NCBI GenBank assembly: GCA_958299035.1
Contig: CATQJL010000305.1
Span: 69,470,792 to 69,534,791 of the forward strand
Source: Cylicocyclus nassatus
Taxonomy: Eukaryota; Nematoda; Chromadorea; Rhabditida; Strongylidae
Reading direction: 5' to 3'
DNA length: 64,000 nt
The notes under the pieces were generated by a model, which worked only from the letters and a program-made list of their open reading frames with translations, made no database searches and was not told the origin of the DNA. Positions within the stretch are counted from its first letter, which is position 1, and each line of letters starts with the position of its first letter. The translations under genes were made by a program, and so were the position numbers. This document shows, piece after piece, positions 1 through 11,362 of the stretch.

Positions 1-1524
1 GTGGCTAGGGTTGACTTATCGCTGTTTTCAAATTTCTTGCTCATTTGTAAAGAAACTTCTTTCGTGTATCTGTCGAACTTCATTTCGTACTTGATTGCAT
101 GTTGGAATATTTTGTTTTCCGTATTGCGAATCAAGCAGCATGAGCACTCTGAAACTTCTTTTATTCCAAATCGGTAATGGTTAATGCAGCTTTGTGTGAC
201 TGTAACTCCAATCTTACACTTTGATTGTACCAATTTTGAGATTAGGAGACTTGAGAACGTCGCACATGTTGTTTAACACATTGACGACCATGCAGATTTT
301 TAGTTGTCTGCCGTCTGGGACCAAGGCCTTTCACGACCAGCCCACAGTTCCCAACTATATTTACGCACAATGCCATCTACACTACACCTACAGTAAATTT
401 GAAAGGCTGACAAAAAAGTAGAGGTCATCTCTAGATTCAGTGCAAAAGAGAGCTCATGGAATGAGTTTATCCCAAGATAGCAGTCATTTTGACAGAATTC
501 AAACCTTGACACACATGGTGTGTCAAGCGGTCCCATGCGGCAGTCATTGCTTGACACACCATGTGTGTCAAGCTGTCGTCAATGTCTTAACAAACTTGAA
601 CATGTTTTTCCTTTAATCTCTAGTAGTGAACCAACCAAATGGGGTAAAGAACAATAACACTTTCTCCTCATGCTTGAGCAAAGCGTGCTCGAATCTCCTC
701 AACTCAGAATGGATGATAATTTTCTGTTGTGCATGAGCAAAAGATGCGCTTCGCCATCTCTGCTTGAACACTCTTCATTCGAACAGCGCCACCACCTGAA
801 ATGGCTAGCAATCGTCACAAGCACGGATCTGATGCGTGACAAGAAAGTAGAAGGTAAACACGGGGTAAATTAATGGCATAACTGTGAGAACAAGGCTAGT
901 TTTCAAGCCCGAGTGCAATATCATTCGCTCGCGTCGCGCGCGCGCTGCCTCATCCTCTGGGTACCCATGACCGATGGTAGCTGGTATCTATACGTCTATA
1001 AAAGTCAAAGTTTGTGCAACTCTGGACCGCATGTTTTTTATAGACTCTCTTGCGCGTGGACCAACTAAGCTGAAACTTTGCACATATATGTTCTCGACCC
1101 TGTAGATGGTTTTAGGCTACCACTTGAGGCGATTTGCTGGGCTTTTCTACCGATCTATTGATTTTTGGCACCTAGCAATAAGACTGAAGCCTTATCAACC
1201 GCTACCATACCGCTTGCACATTTTGGTGTAAAAAAGGGCAGAGAAGCTCATTCTCATTTTGCGGTCAGAACGATGCGGTACTTCCAGATGATGCTGCTTT
1301 GAGGTAGGCATTTGCAGTTACAATGAACCGTGCAGGTGGATATAGGCTGCGGGACCGGAGAAGGAAAGAGGGAAGGAGGAGGGCAGGAATGCAGCAGATG
1401 GAAGCGGGATGAAAGATGGAAAGGCGTATTTTCTGAAGCAGAACAAATATTTTATGCGCTCTCCCTCCTTCCTCTGGCTCCTTGGCTCATGAACCGGGCA
1501 AGACCCAGTATGCTAGCTAGTGCC
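1..1524. other. Left flank, no recognised gene
   Basis: No exon, domain or structural RNA could be supported here. A GC-rich patch near 930-960 (CGCG runs) is followed at about 985-1130 by a sequence on shared oligonucleotide themes (TATAAAAGTCAAAGTTTG, AAACTTTGCACATATATG) of the kind found inside Helitron-like repeats, but I cannot find ends for it. Open frames are short and lack splice context. Homology with the duplicated tract begins near 1525. Confidence 0.5.
505..573. repeat. Pair of mirror-image perfect palindromes
   Basis: Positions 505-527 and 549-573 contain the inverted halves TTGACACAC and GTGTGTCAA around ATG or CAT centres. Each is self-complementary and the two are reverse complements of each other. 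The octamer CAGTCATT lies at 481 and 541, next to each palindrome. It may be the remnant of a small foldback transposon or a protein-binding site; nothing decides between them. Confidence 0.5.
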
Positions 1525-1702
1525 CTATAACTCTCAAAATTTCGACTTTGGTTGACAGCTTATTAACTGGGATGGCTTCGCTTGGTCCCTGTCAACAAAC
1601 CAATAGTCCGCCAGTCCGTCCCACTTGTATACAACATCTTTCTCTCCCTGTCTCAATTCTATAAGCGAGCTCCCAGCCTACTGCGTTTTCGTAGTCAGCA
1701 TG

Positions 1703-2027
1703 CTCGATTACCCTCTCCGCGATTTTATCGATGCATACTTTGTGCCGCGGAGACAGCACAGGGGAAGTAACATGTAACGTATAATTAGTGTTTGTAATAT
1801 TGCCCGCTGCTTTTATCGATTCACAAATTTTTCAAAGCTTTGATCTCGGCAAGGAATTGGTAATATCAATCGATAACGAAAGTAGCCACGACACCTGCCC
1901 CACTCCGAAGTGTATGTGTGCAAAGTTTGGTAAGAATCTGTTGAGAGAAATTTTCTAAGCAAATATTAAAGCATACAGGCATACATACAGATGGATATTT
2001 AGCTTCATATACAAGATTCTGCTGCAC
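1703..2027 (-). mobile_element. Degenerate Helitron-like fragment
   Basis: Read on the minus strand, the segment starts with a decayed form of the TCTTATATATAAAGC end seen in the better copies at 18376 and 60667. It then shows a degraded GTATG tract, the AAACTTTGCACACATACACTTC-type segment, and ATCGAT-rich sequence. The CTAG end is not recognisable. It is older than the other copies. Confidence 0.5.
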
Positions 2028-2246
2028 TGAAACAATAGCTTTGGTTAGCGGACTTGAACGTTAAGAGGTTAAAGCAGTGATTGAGGCTTTCTAATTACTA
2101 CACTTGTCTTATAATTATAGCAGCTAGAAAAGGAACTGCATCGAGTAATACACCACGATCTTTGGGAGATAATGATAAAAAACCTATATCAGACTTCGTT
2201 TTCTGATTACTGTGAAAATTCAAATTTAGGTGAAAAAAGTGCTTAC

Positions 2247-2425
2247 CTCTTCGCATTTTCATCCAATACTAATCTATAAGTTAAGAGTACAGCATAGTAA
2301 CCACACAGCCACAGTACAAGCTCCACTACTATCTGTTTCCAGATGGATCCACGCCATCGAAATAATACCTTTACAAATGAAAATGCTGTCACCGACGAAA
2401 CATCCAAATTATATGAAACTGTCAT
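2247..2425 (-). pseudogene. Orphan bestrophin exon 1 (copy A)
   Basis: A 179-base exon starts with ATG (2425-2423) and ends at an AAGAG|GTAAGC donor. It encodes [11 protein letters not shown]...[10 protein letters not shown]...[11 protein letters not shown], the conserved N-terminus of bestrophin anion channels including the RW-GSI-K motif and the first membrane helix. It differs from exon 1 of the intact gene at 54764-54586 by about one residue (KVLF against KLLF). A TTATTTCAG acceptor at about 2456, 31 bases upstream of the ATG, fits trans-splicing. No exon 2 is visible down to base 1. The duplication breakpoint at 1525 lies inside what is intron 1 in copy B, so this exon was probably copied without the rest of the gene. 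Downstream exons left of the window cannot be excluded. Confidence 0.8.
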
Positions 2426-3248
2426 TTCATTTGAAGGGATAAGACAGCTAGTTTTCTGAAATAACTCAGAAAGCAGGATTGAAGATTGATCTGGTTTGTC
2501 GATAAAAATCTCATCCGATTAAAAGTAAAAAGAGCACGCTTTGTTCAAAGTAAACAGGGGGAAAGCAAACATTATTTATTCTGGCCACTAAAAAGGCCAC
2601 ACTACAAAGGATTTGCGGCTTTGCTGAAAATCGTCACGCCGTCTATTGGTACACCCTGTTGTTTCGTCTGTACAAACAGAGCATGTAGGACCGATAGAAA
2701 CGATTTTCCGCGTTGGTGATCAGTATTAAGTAGAGTTACACGAAGTCATGCAAGAAACAATATTATAATCAAAAGTCGCACGTGAATCTCAGCCTCTAAG
2801 TTTGGTCACAATTCACAGTTTCAATTAATTCTGATTTTTGAAGGTACTGCTGTAACAGGCTAAGGCCCAAGCTCGATAACGCTTCAAGATAAATGCTGCA
2901 ATCATAATTACAGAGCAGACCACAAAGCTTGATAATGTTTTGCTAGTATTCTGTTGCGCGTGCGTGTAAGGATACTGCATTTTGCGCATGTAGTTCAATA
3001 TAACTTGGTTGTCACCGAGTGCGGCGGCTGATTTTTCTGCTCTTTTGATTTCTTAGAATTCTCTTTTTTTTGTGCAATTTCTTTCCGTACTTTATTTCTC
3101 TTTCTCACTGATACTTCTTGCTTCCACTTTGGGTCGGTACCTTTGCACTCGACTGTAGATTTTGTTCCTCGTAACCGCTTTTGGTTTTTTCGAGATGTTG
3201 ATTTGTCTTGCAATCAATATCGGTGTACGGTAGGTCAGATAGATCAGA

Positions 3249-3907
3249 TGGCCAGGACGCGTTCATCAAAGACTCCTGCCGCTTCACAACAACCTACTAC
3301 ATCAAAAGATATTGAAATGCAAGACAATAGTGGGACCTGTCAGGACTATGCAAACATGTCGGTGCTGGAGCTCATTGCCTCCATATAAGAGCGCAATAGA
3401 GATCCCTTGATAACCGAAATGCTCAGAGCTTTATCGGAGAAGGTTTCAAGGGATCTCTCCGAAATGGTGGAGGCAGAAAAGCGGTCACGAAGCCTCGTGA
3501 TCAGCAGAGTTGATGAGCCGCCGGAGGGATTAGGAGCATTGGCGCGCCGTAAGTATTTGCAGGAGAAGGTCGACGCCATACTGGATGCCCTCGATGTGAA
3601 CTGCCCACCAACCGAGATGTTCTGGATGGGTAAGGCTAGTCCATCCCGACCGCGGCTCATCAAACTCGTGCTGCCGTCCACTTACTATTGGAAGCGCGCC
3701 CTGTCAAACGCCCATACCCTTCGTCGTTCGGGCTTCCCGCGCGTGTTCATACGAAAAAGTATGACCGAGCAAGAACGCAAAACAGAGTTCGAGCTCAGGC
3801 AAACGGCACGGGAGCGCAACAAAGGGAAAGCGACGAAGGAATGGGTCGTCTACCGGGGCCAACTCGCGCGGGTATCTGAGCTGGTTAGGAGGTCGGGAAA
3901 CTTTTGA
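3249..3907 (+). pseudogene. LINE A N-terminal (ORF1-like) region
   Basis: The frame opens with ATG at 3249 (MARTRSSKTPAAS), has an in-frame stop at 3386-3388, and continues to 3907. The second part has the SLVISRVDEPPEG, PRLIKLVLPS, RVFIRKSMT-QER and ELRQTARERNKG segments typical of the N-terminal region of hookworm-type LINE proteins. This region is believed to bind nucleic acid. The stop at 3905-3907 separates it from the endonuclease in the next block, which may be natural or decay. Confidence 0.7.
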
Positions 3908-3945
3908 AATTGCACGAGACTCACGATCGCATTAGAGCAGTTTTA

Positions 3946-4889
3946 CTCAACGCCAGAAGTTTATTTAAGAAGTTAGACCACTTACATGCCTATTTATCCG
4001 ATACCAAACCGGATATTGTTTTATCACTGAAACCTGGTTTTCGTCCAGAATTTTTGATGGAGAGATAGTAGGTGATCTGCCATACACTGTATATCAAGTT
4101 GATAGAAGCAATCGGAAAGGAGGTGGTGTATGCATCCTTATCTATGGTGCGCTGATATCCCAAAGAATTGAAGTTCCCGTCACTATTAACGCTAATATTT
4201 TGAGCATTGATTTATTTTCTCAAACCCAGCCTATCAAAACCAGATTGATATTAGTTTACCGACCTCCAAACTCTCAGAGGGCGGATGATGATTGCCTTAT
4301 ACAGTCGCTGACAGGGCTGGCCACCGACAACTCGAGCACACTAATGGTGGGGGACTTCAATCTACGTAGACTGGGATCGTACCGCACCAAAGAATAACAC
4401 GTCTGCTAGATTTTTGGAATTCTTTGCCGAAATGGGGTTTGAACAACATGTGAAAAGGCCAACTCATGAGACAAGTATCCTAGATCTAATCCTATCTTCA
4501 TCTCCAATTGTATCAGCAGTAGAAATCTTGGCACCTCTAGGAACCTCTGATTACTCCATGATTGAGTTTGTTTTGGATGAAATTCTTGTACCCCAGCTCT
4601 TGTTCCTATGCCTGATTTTCCTCATGCTGATTTCTCTTCTTTAAACTGCTATCTCCAAGGAGTTGATTGGTTTGCCGTATTCGATCAGTACACTACAATA
4701 GACGACGTGTATCAAAGGTTTTGCAAAGTTATCTACGGTGCCCTCAAAATTTTTGTACCTTTTCGCCTCCATTCAAAAGTCGGATATCCCAGACAAATCA
4801 CTAATCTTTTGAGTCAAGAACGCCGTCTTTTCCAAAACCTGAATAACCCACAAACGAATGCAATGTACAAGAAAATTGCTCTGACCTAG
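3946..4889 (+). pseudogene. LINE A endonuclease (EEP) domain, broken
   Basis: Fragments in three frames give the apurinic-type endonuclease order: VLLNARSL near 3949, a GGG-C-I segment near 4120, LVYRPPNS near 4250, MVGDFNL near 4345 and TSDYSMIEF near 4545. The last two correspond to the GDFN and S-D-H motifs of the family. The catalytic His of the SDH motif is Tyr here (TSDY). At least two frameshifts and stops separate the pieces. In a live element this enzyme nicks the target DNA to prime reverse transcription. Confidence 0.75.
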
Positions 4890-5130
4890 ACTTTCATTTG
4901 AAAAAGTACCTTGCAAATCGAGAGCTGAAATTAGCATCTAAAGCGAGTTCGAAATACTTCTTTCAGTATATCAACAGAAAGTTGAGGAAGAACTCTGGAT
5001 CGTCAAAGATCTGTCTGGTACTAGTCACAGCGTAAATGCTGATAAAGCTAATGCTCTTGCAAATTATTTTGTCAGTGTTTTTACTAATGAAGAATCTACA
5101 ATCTCACATGGTCAACTGTGCTGTGCCTCG

Positions 5131-6720
5131 TTGAGACATTCCTTGAATTACGTTCATTTCATTCCATCTGATATTAGGAGGATTCTAAAAAGTTTGAAAC
5201 CATCAATTTCAGAATTTTTCGATGGAATACCCCAAATCGTCTACAGGGAATGCGCCGACTCCCTTTGCAAACCTTTGGCACACATCTTCAATCTTTCCAT
5301 GTCCCTAGGGGCTGTACCTGAGATATGGAAAGAAGCACTAATCACCCCGATTCCAAAAATCTCTGATGCTGAATTAGTGTCAGACTTCCGCCCGATTAGC
5401 ATGACCCCTTCTTCAGTCAAGGTTATGGAGAAGATTCTGCGTAATAAACTCACCTCTTTGTTGACGAAATCGGGAACAATCCCCAAAGAACAGCATGGTT
5501 TTGTTGAAGGTGTCAGTACAACAACTAATCTAGCCGATAGCCTTTTCGACTGGACTATGGCAGTAAATAAAGGGCAGTCTGTGGACATCATCTTTGTTGA
5601 TTTGTCCAAACTTTTGATAGAGTTTGCCACCATAAGCTCATCGAGAAATTAAGTATTGTGGTATTAGAGGGAATCTACTCTGTTGGTTTGAGTCATATCT
5701 ACGGAACAGGCATATGACCGTGAAAGTTGGCTACGATTATTCTCGAAGGCATTCGTGTCCGAGTGGTGTACCTCAAGGAGGGGCGCTTTCTCCTCTTTTA
5801 TTTCTAGTTTACACCATGGATTTACCAGATGTTCTACGAACATCATTATCGATTAAGGTGCAAATGTACGCCGACTATATCAAGATTTACGGGATATACG
5901 ACTCATCCAATTATGATGAAGTACACATGGCGCTCACTAAATCAATTGAGAATATGCTTAGTTGGTCTAGGCAGTAGGACCTTCCCCTTAACCCCGACAA
6001 ATGTTCGGTCATGCATATCGGGCGGAGTAGAGTAACAACATATGAAATCAACGGAGTCACAATTAAACAGTGTATTTCAGCTGAAGATTTGGGTGTTACT
6101 CTTGATCCCTGCCTCGGTTTTTCAACGCATATAGACTTGTGGTCAAGAAGGCATACAATGTCCTTTATGCAATTCTTAGAAACGTACACTACCAAAATAC
6201 GAAGATCCTCAGATGCTTGTACAGAACATATGTCTTACCACACCTCGAATACTGCTCCCAAATATGGAGCCCATATCGGAAGAAAGATATTAAAATGATA
6301 GAAAAAGTACAACAAACTTTCACGCGGTTGCTTTATCTCAGATGCTTCAAAAACAAAACCCTGAATGATATTCCTTGTTACAATGATCGTCTCAAACTGT
6401 ATGGTATGAGGAGCTTGGAGCACCGCAGAAAGTTGTCTGACCTCATCTTTTGTTTTCGAGTTTTACGTAAAGAGATTAATCTCCCAGCGAGCAAGTATTG
6501 GACCTTCATTCCTGCTAGTGTACGCTCCTACTCTTTTAACCTGCACTATTTCCTAATAAAACGAAGAAGATATTTGCTGGCTTACAACAACTTGTTTTGT
6601 AGCGGAGCACGGTGGTTGCAACATCTGCCTTCCGATATTCTACGATCGTCTAGCAGTGCCTCCTTCAAGTCAAAACTGAGAAAAGTTGATTTGCAGGATT
6701 TTGCTGACCTTTGTGGTTGA
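5131..6720 (+). pseudogene. LINE A reverse transcriptase and C-terminal region, broken
   Basis: Reverse transcriptase blocks appear in order. ALITPIPK and DFRPISMTPSSVKVMEKIL lie at about 5335-5440, KEQHGFVEGVSTTTNL at about 5487, IIFVDLSK at about 5588, GVPQGGALSPLLFLVYTMDLP at about 5763 and MYADYIKIYG at about 5865. The catalytic YADD box reads YADY. A frameshift near 5640 and others near 5977 and 6140 split the frame. The C-terminal part (6139-6720) carries the VLPHLEYCSQIWSP segment typical of CR1/Jockey-type elements. Confidence 0.85.
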
Positions 6721-7360
6721 ATTCAGTTCATTGAAAGCCTTCTTTCAGTTAGACGTTCTTGTCTTATCGCGTTGCCTTACGACTGAAGATACTTCTTGTC
6801 AAACTAGCTACAGCTGAAGGTCGATCTGGCCACTACACTCGCACACAGTATTACAGAAAGTTATTGTTCATTATTGTTTCCTTGTTTGATTGCATATTGA
6901 TAGCTCACGACTAGCCAGCTTAGCCTACTGGGAAGTCGATTTCAAAACTTGTTTTCCTGATAAAATTAGTATTTGAATCACAACATAGTTACATCGGTTG
7001 ACTGAATGTCTTTCTGGTGTCTTTCGCTGTTATGACTCATCTTTCCTCATCTTTGTCTATCTTGTTGTCCTTTCAGAGAGCCTGTGAGGAGGATTCTTAT
7101 GAGGATTCAATCAGCTAGCTTCCGCCCGTAGGTTCGCTGGTCCTCAAAAGAATGGGGACTTTATCCCTGAAAGACAGTAAGATATTCAACACACTACTGC
7201 GATTCTCTCGTTTACAATTGGTTAGTGCTACGATTTAGTGAGTTAAACTTGAGCCTTTCATCGGCAATAATGTTTTATTGTTTTTCATTGGGATTAATTG
7301 GCTATCGTTTGAGTTTACTATTGGTGTTTGATTTTTACTAACGGCACACCTAGAGTGTAC

Positions 7361-7399
<39 letters not shown>

Positions 7400-7488
7400 C
7401 AGAAACTTCATTACTAAAACTAATTCTGACATTCCATTTGAAAAGCTAGGTAATGTTGTTTCTCTCGCTTTTTTCCTACATGATATTA

Positions 7489-8276
7489 TTAGGTTGGAAA
7501 CTAAGTTTTCCCTCTCACTCAACATGGCGCACTCAAATTTTGCCACCGCGTTGGTTATTACGTAAACTACAAGCGCAGCTGCTGTCCTACCAAATTCTGA
7601 CACAGTGAGGGTTACGGTAGGTGCATGGTATGAAGGGGATAAATTCAAAGTTTGACGGATTTGGCTGAAACTCGGCGTAGGGATGCTATCCAACATGCTA
7701 ATCACGAAAACGATAGTGAAATTGCGTGATAAGGGCTTTTTTATGATATTACTGTAGGTGTACGATAACGGGTCTCACCCTAAACAAGAGAAAAAGGCGT
7801 TGATTCAAAAATGATGATATTCGCGTTTGGCAGGTCAAATAACCTTACTATGTAAAGTCTCGGAGGACTTTGAGCTTCGGACTCTTTAGTCATTGACGGT
7901 CGTCCGCAGCAGCTCTTGCGTACATCGACTCGTTCGACTTTATGGGGGCGCCACATCTTGACATGCCCCTAAATTTTGTTTCTTTCTTAATAGGCCAAAG
8001 GAGTCAACCTCCGCCATTAATTTGTAGACGAATTCGGATTACTGCGCATGGTCTAGGCTGCCAAATGCTTCATTTTAGCTTGGGACCCCAAAAATTCTCA
8101 AATTTCACTAGTTTTCGAAAAACGCCTGAAACTTTTCTATTTCGTGTTCAAAATTTAGACAATTTGTGCTCACTTGTAGCTCACATTGCCTTCTACATAA
8201 TGCCAAAGTTTGAGTGCGCCATATTCAAAGAGAGTGAAGTTATGGAACCAGTTGCAAAACTTAGTTTCCAGCCTAA
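7489..8276. mobile_element. Mariner-type non-autonomous element
   Basis: A 788-base element is bounded by TA on both sides. The left inverted repeat is TTAGGTTGGAAACTAAGTTT and the right end reads its complement, AAACTTAGTTTCCAGCCTAA. No transposase frame is visible. A decayed relative lies at 42127-42955. In copy B of the duplication the same TA is occupied by a different mariner-type element (55873-58295). Confidence 0.8.
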
Positions 8277-9404
8277 TATATACATTTCAAGCTCATTTTT
8301 ACGTACCAGTTCAGTGTTTCCACCCAGACTCTGATCAATATAGTAACAAAACTAACCGACGATCAGACAACTGACATGTTAGGATTTTTTTGTAACTTTC
8401 CCCTGCAACCTTTGACTTCTCATATACAGAGTCAAAACCAATGAGTGTCAAGAAGTCGTTATTGGGGCGGTAACTAATGGTAAACAATGCTCACACTCTC
8501 TTGTACTTCTTCCAGCCTTCGAACTCCTGCAAAGAGAGTTATATATTTGAGAAAGACGACTTGATAGTTAAAACGAGTGTTACTCGCACTCATCGTGTCT
8601 GCTGAGGGTTTCTTTTGCTCAAATTTTGTTACATAATCAACAAATCGATTTGATATTGTCGTTAAATCATAGCGTTAGAATGGGTGAGCATTAGCGCTAG
8701 AATGAGGAGTCGTGGTAACGCCACCCTAGGTAGGATGCTCCGCTCTATTGCTGGGAGGCGATGAAATCAAATAGTACTCGGTAGAACCTGCACTCGTAAT
8801 AGTTTTTATTTTTGATAGATTTAGATTAGGAATTCTATTAGATAATTTACATACTGATAGGAATACATATGTACACGCACACTCAAACAGAAACAGAAAC
8901 AAAGGAGAAACAAAGAATACTAACAGAAATACATATGTACACGTACACTTAAACAAGGGGAACAAAGAATAGCTCTATTCAAAACTGTCCAGCGAAGTGA
9001 GCAAGCGCTAAGGGGCAGGCATGGCGAGAAGGTTTCTAATTTTGAAACTTTGTTTTTTCATTGTAATTTTTAGTTTAGAACATGAGTCTTGCACCAAAAT
9101 GTAAAATAGTATAGAATTAAAAGTAGGATAAACGCAATAATTCATATTTCTCTATTTCGTAGAGATAGGATCCGATATGCCATTCGATAGAGCAAAGCAA
9201 TCTATAAGATGGTTTTAAAGGTTTGCACCAACTGATCCATGCGAAGTTTGAGGCCAAAAAACTAAAGATCCAACGGCCCGAAAACAATGATACCTCGCGG
9301 AGTTTTGAGCGTCGACAATTTTGAAGCATTCAGAAGCAAATTAATGGAAGTTGGCATTTGCCAATTACAATATTCCCGTGCAACTTGGTTCTTCTGCTTT
9401 CATT
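8277..9404. other. Duplicated non-coding block
   Basis: This block matches 58300-59478. I see no exon in either copy. It holds a short imperfect tandem repeat at about 8865-8955 (ATACATATGTACACG units). Both copies preserve a segment beginning GATAGGATCCGATATGCCATTCGAT, near 9165, that resembles the inner part of the mariner-type elements with 'ATAGAGCAAAGCAA', so a very old transposon copy may underlie it. Confidence 0.4.
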
Positions 9405-9684
9405 GGCAAGTTCTGGTAATTTTCTGAGTGGCGCTCACCAAGATGTAATTGCGGAAAATCTCAGTGCTTGCAGTTCTTCTTCACGGTCAGGTGTTAGCTA
9501 CTCGCCCAACTACGACCACCTTCAGCCAACAGGACAGAGCCAAGATCAGCCAATGCCCTCGGCCCCTCGAACGGATCACGGGACACGGGATCGCCTGGAT
9601 CGCTAGGTTAGTGGGTGGCATGCTCCCACGCAATACTTCTACCAGATTTCCATTTTCATATTGCCTCTTTTCAATTCGTCTCGT

Positions 9685-11359
9685 GTTGTTTAATGCACGC
9701 TCTATCACCAACAAAATCTCCGATCTTGAGCTTCTCTTCAATAGTCGTCCTTTTTGTGTAGTTATTACTGAAACTTGATGTAAGACCCAGCTTTTACATG
9801 ATGCCACCCTCAGTTTTTCAAATAATTATTGTGTTTATCGTTGCGATCGAGAAGGAAAACGTCCTCTGTTTGGGGTAGCTGCTCTTCGCGTCCTACCTGA
9901 AGCATTTGCTTATAGAATCAAGAAATTTTATTGAATTCTGTCAATGTCTTGTCACTCAGGTTACGTTTGCTACCTGTGAGATATATATATATACATATAT
10001 ATATATATATGATATATATGATATATTAGGTTGGTGCAAAAATAATGAGCGTTTTCCCATTTTTCACTTTAACTTGCTATAACTTTCTACAAAATCTACA
10101 TTTTGAAATGTGATGAAGACCTTCAGATGCAGCGAACCTTTCGCAGTACAGCGCACATTGAGCTATAATCATATCTCATATGGGCAGAAAAATATGGATT
10201 GAAAAACAAAAGGAGTTTTTTTTGAAGCCTTGTTTTTGACAGAACATAACTCCTTTCACATTTTGTTCTTATGATTTATAAGCAGCTATCTTGTAGCCGC
10301 AAGCCAGTAGTACAGATATACATGGAAATGGCTTGGAGAAAATAGATTAGCGAAGAGGGAAAAGTCGAAATTCAAGAATATCAACTTTTTTAGCATTTCT
10401 TCAGTAGACCTCAAAACCCCGAAGTAGAGAATTTTTTAATTTTCTGCGTACTGAAAAGCTGGATGTTTTTGCAAAAACCGCTAATGGGACTCCTACCCTC
10501 ACGCTTACAGAGATGAGCAAAGTTTGAGCGACTGCATTTTACAAAAGAAAGTTATGGGCTCTAAAATGACCACAACCAGTACCCATGTTAAGCCGCCGCT
10601 ATCTCACTTTAGATAACTTGAAAAAATATGGTTGAATATGCATAATGTAGACAATTTCCATTACAAATAGCGGCTAAATTTTCGATAAACCATCTTCATT
10701 CGCGCTCAAATTCTGGCCAGAAAAATGAATGCAACGAAAATCTAATTTTGAGTGCGATTATGTGAAGCTCTGTAAATTCTTAACAGAGTGGGCTAGAAGT
10801 TCCTTTCGAACATCATCAGATAGAGCATGAAAAGAGCTTTCTAACAATGTGCTGGAACCGTTAAAAAGAAAGACGTTTGATGCAGAAAAGTTGTCCTGAA
10901 AAAAGTCCTAGGAACGCTCATTATTTTCGCACCAACCTAATATATATCATAGCTCTTTATAGAAGTCCGTCATGTAGTCTAGATGCACTTTGCGGCTTAC
11001 TCGATTTTCTCGATCAGTTTATGGGTGAGCAACGATATAGAACTATTGTCGTAGGGGATTTCAATTTCCCACTTATAGATTGGGATAATATGACTACCAG
11101 ATACAACATGTCCATAAATTCAGCCGCCAAATTTTTTGATTTCTGTTTGGCGCAAGGCCTCTGCCAGCTTGTAACTATTCCCACCCACGGGCTCAATCTT
11201 CTTGATATTGTTCTAGTTGACGACCCAACTGTCGTTGATGGTGTCAGTGTTATGCCGCCGTTTAGTACTTCAGACCATAATATGGTCTGCCTGGAACTTG
11301 CCAGAAATTACTTTGATCTTGAGCCCAAAGGTGATTTCCTAGTCCAGAATGCAAGTTAG
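9685..11359 (+). pseudogene. LINE B endonuclease (EEP), split by a mariner-type element
   Basis: The start of the domain (LVLFNARSITNKI...FCVVITET) lies at 9685-9776 and ends in a stop where a W or D would be expected. The frame resumes after the 915-base insertion at 10943 as IIALYRSPSC. TIVVGDFNFPLIDW lies at about 11045, HGLNLLDIVL at about 11188 and FSTSDHNMV at about 11265. The GDFN and SDHN motifs are intact, unlike in LINE A. A stop ends this piece at 11359. Confidence 0.8.
10026..10940. mobile_element. Mariner-type MITE inside LINE B
   Basis: The left end TTAGGTTGGTGCAAAAATAA and the right end TTATTTTCGCACCAACCTAA form inverted repeats of about 28 bases with one mismatch, extended by GAGCGTT/AACGCTC. 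TA lies on both sides, within an (AT)n tract at 9978-10025. The 915 bases between contain no transposase frame, so mobility would depend on a mariner transposase elsewhere. The repeats match the general pattern of mariner family ends. Confidence 0.88.
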
Positions 11360-11362
11360 ATT

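Larger units (their letters stand above)
3005..7400 (+). mobile_element. LINE A, near full-length dead non-LTR retrotransposon
   Basis: The ends are set by the empty site in copy B, which reads CAATATAAC|AGAAAC at 55785-55799. Here the same bases flank the element, giving a likely ATAAC target duplication. The element ends in an (AAAT)n tail (7361-7400), as in CR1/L2-like LINEs. In order it holds an N-terminal nucleic-acid-binding region, an endonuclease/exonuclease/phosphatase domain, a reverse transcriptase and a C-terminal region, then about 640 bases of 3' untranslated sequence. Several stops and frameshifts break the coding region, so it is inactive. Confidence 0.9.

Noticed and set aside
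7235..7705. 156-codon minus-strand open frame
   Set aside because: It runs through the (AAAT)n tail of LINE A, which gives the FIYLFIYLFIYL run, and into a mariner-type element. It is not a gene.
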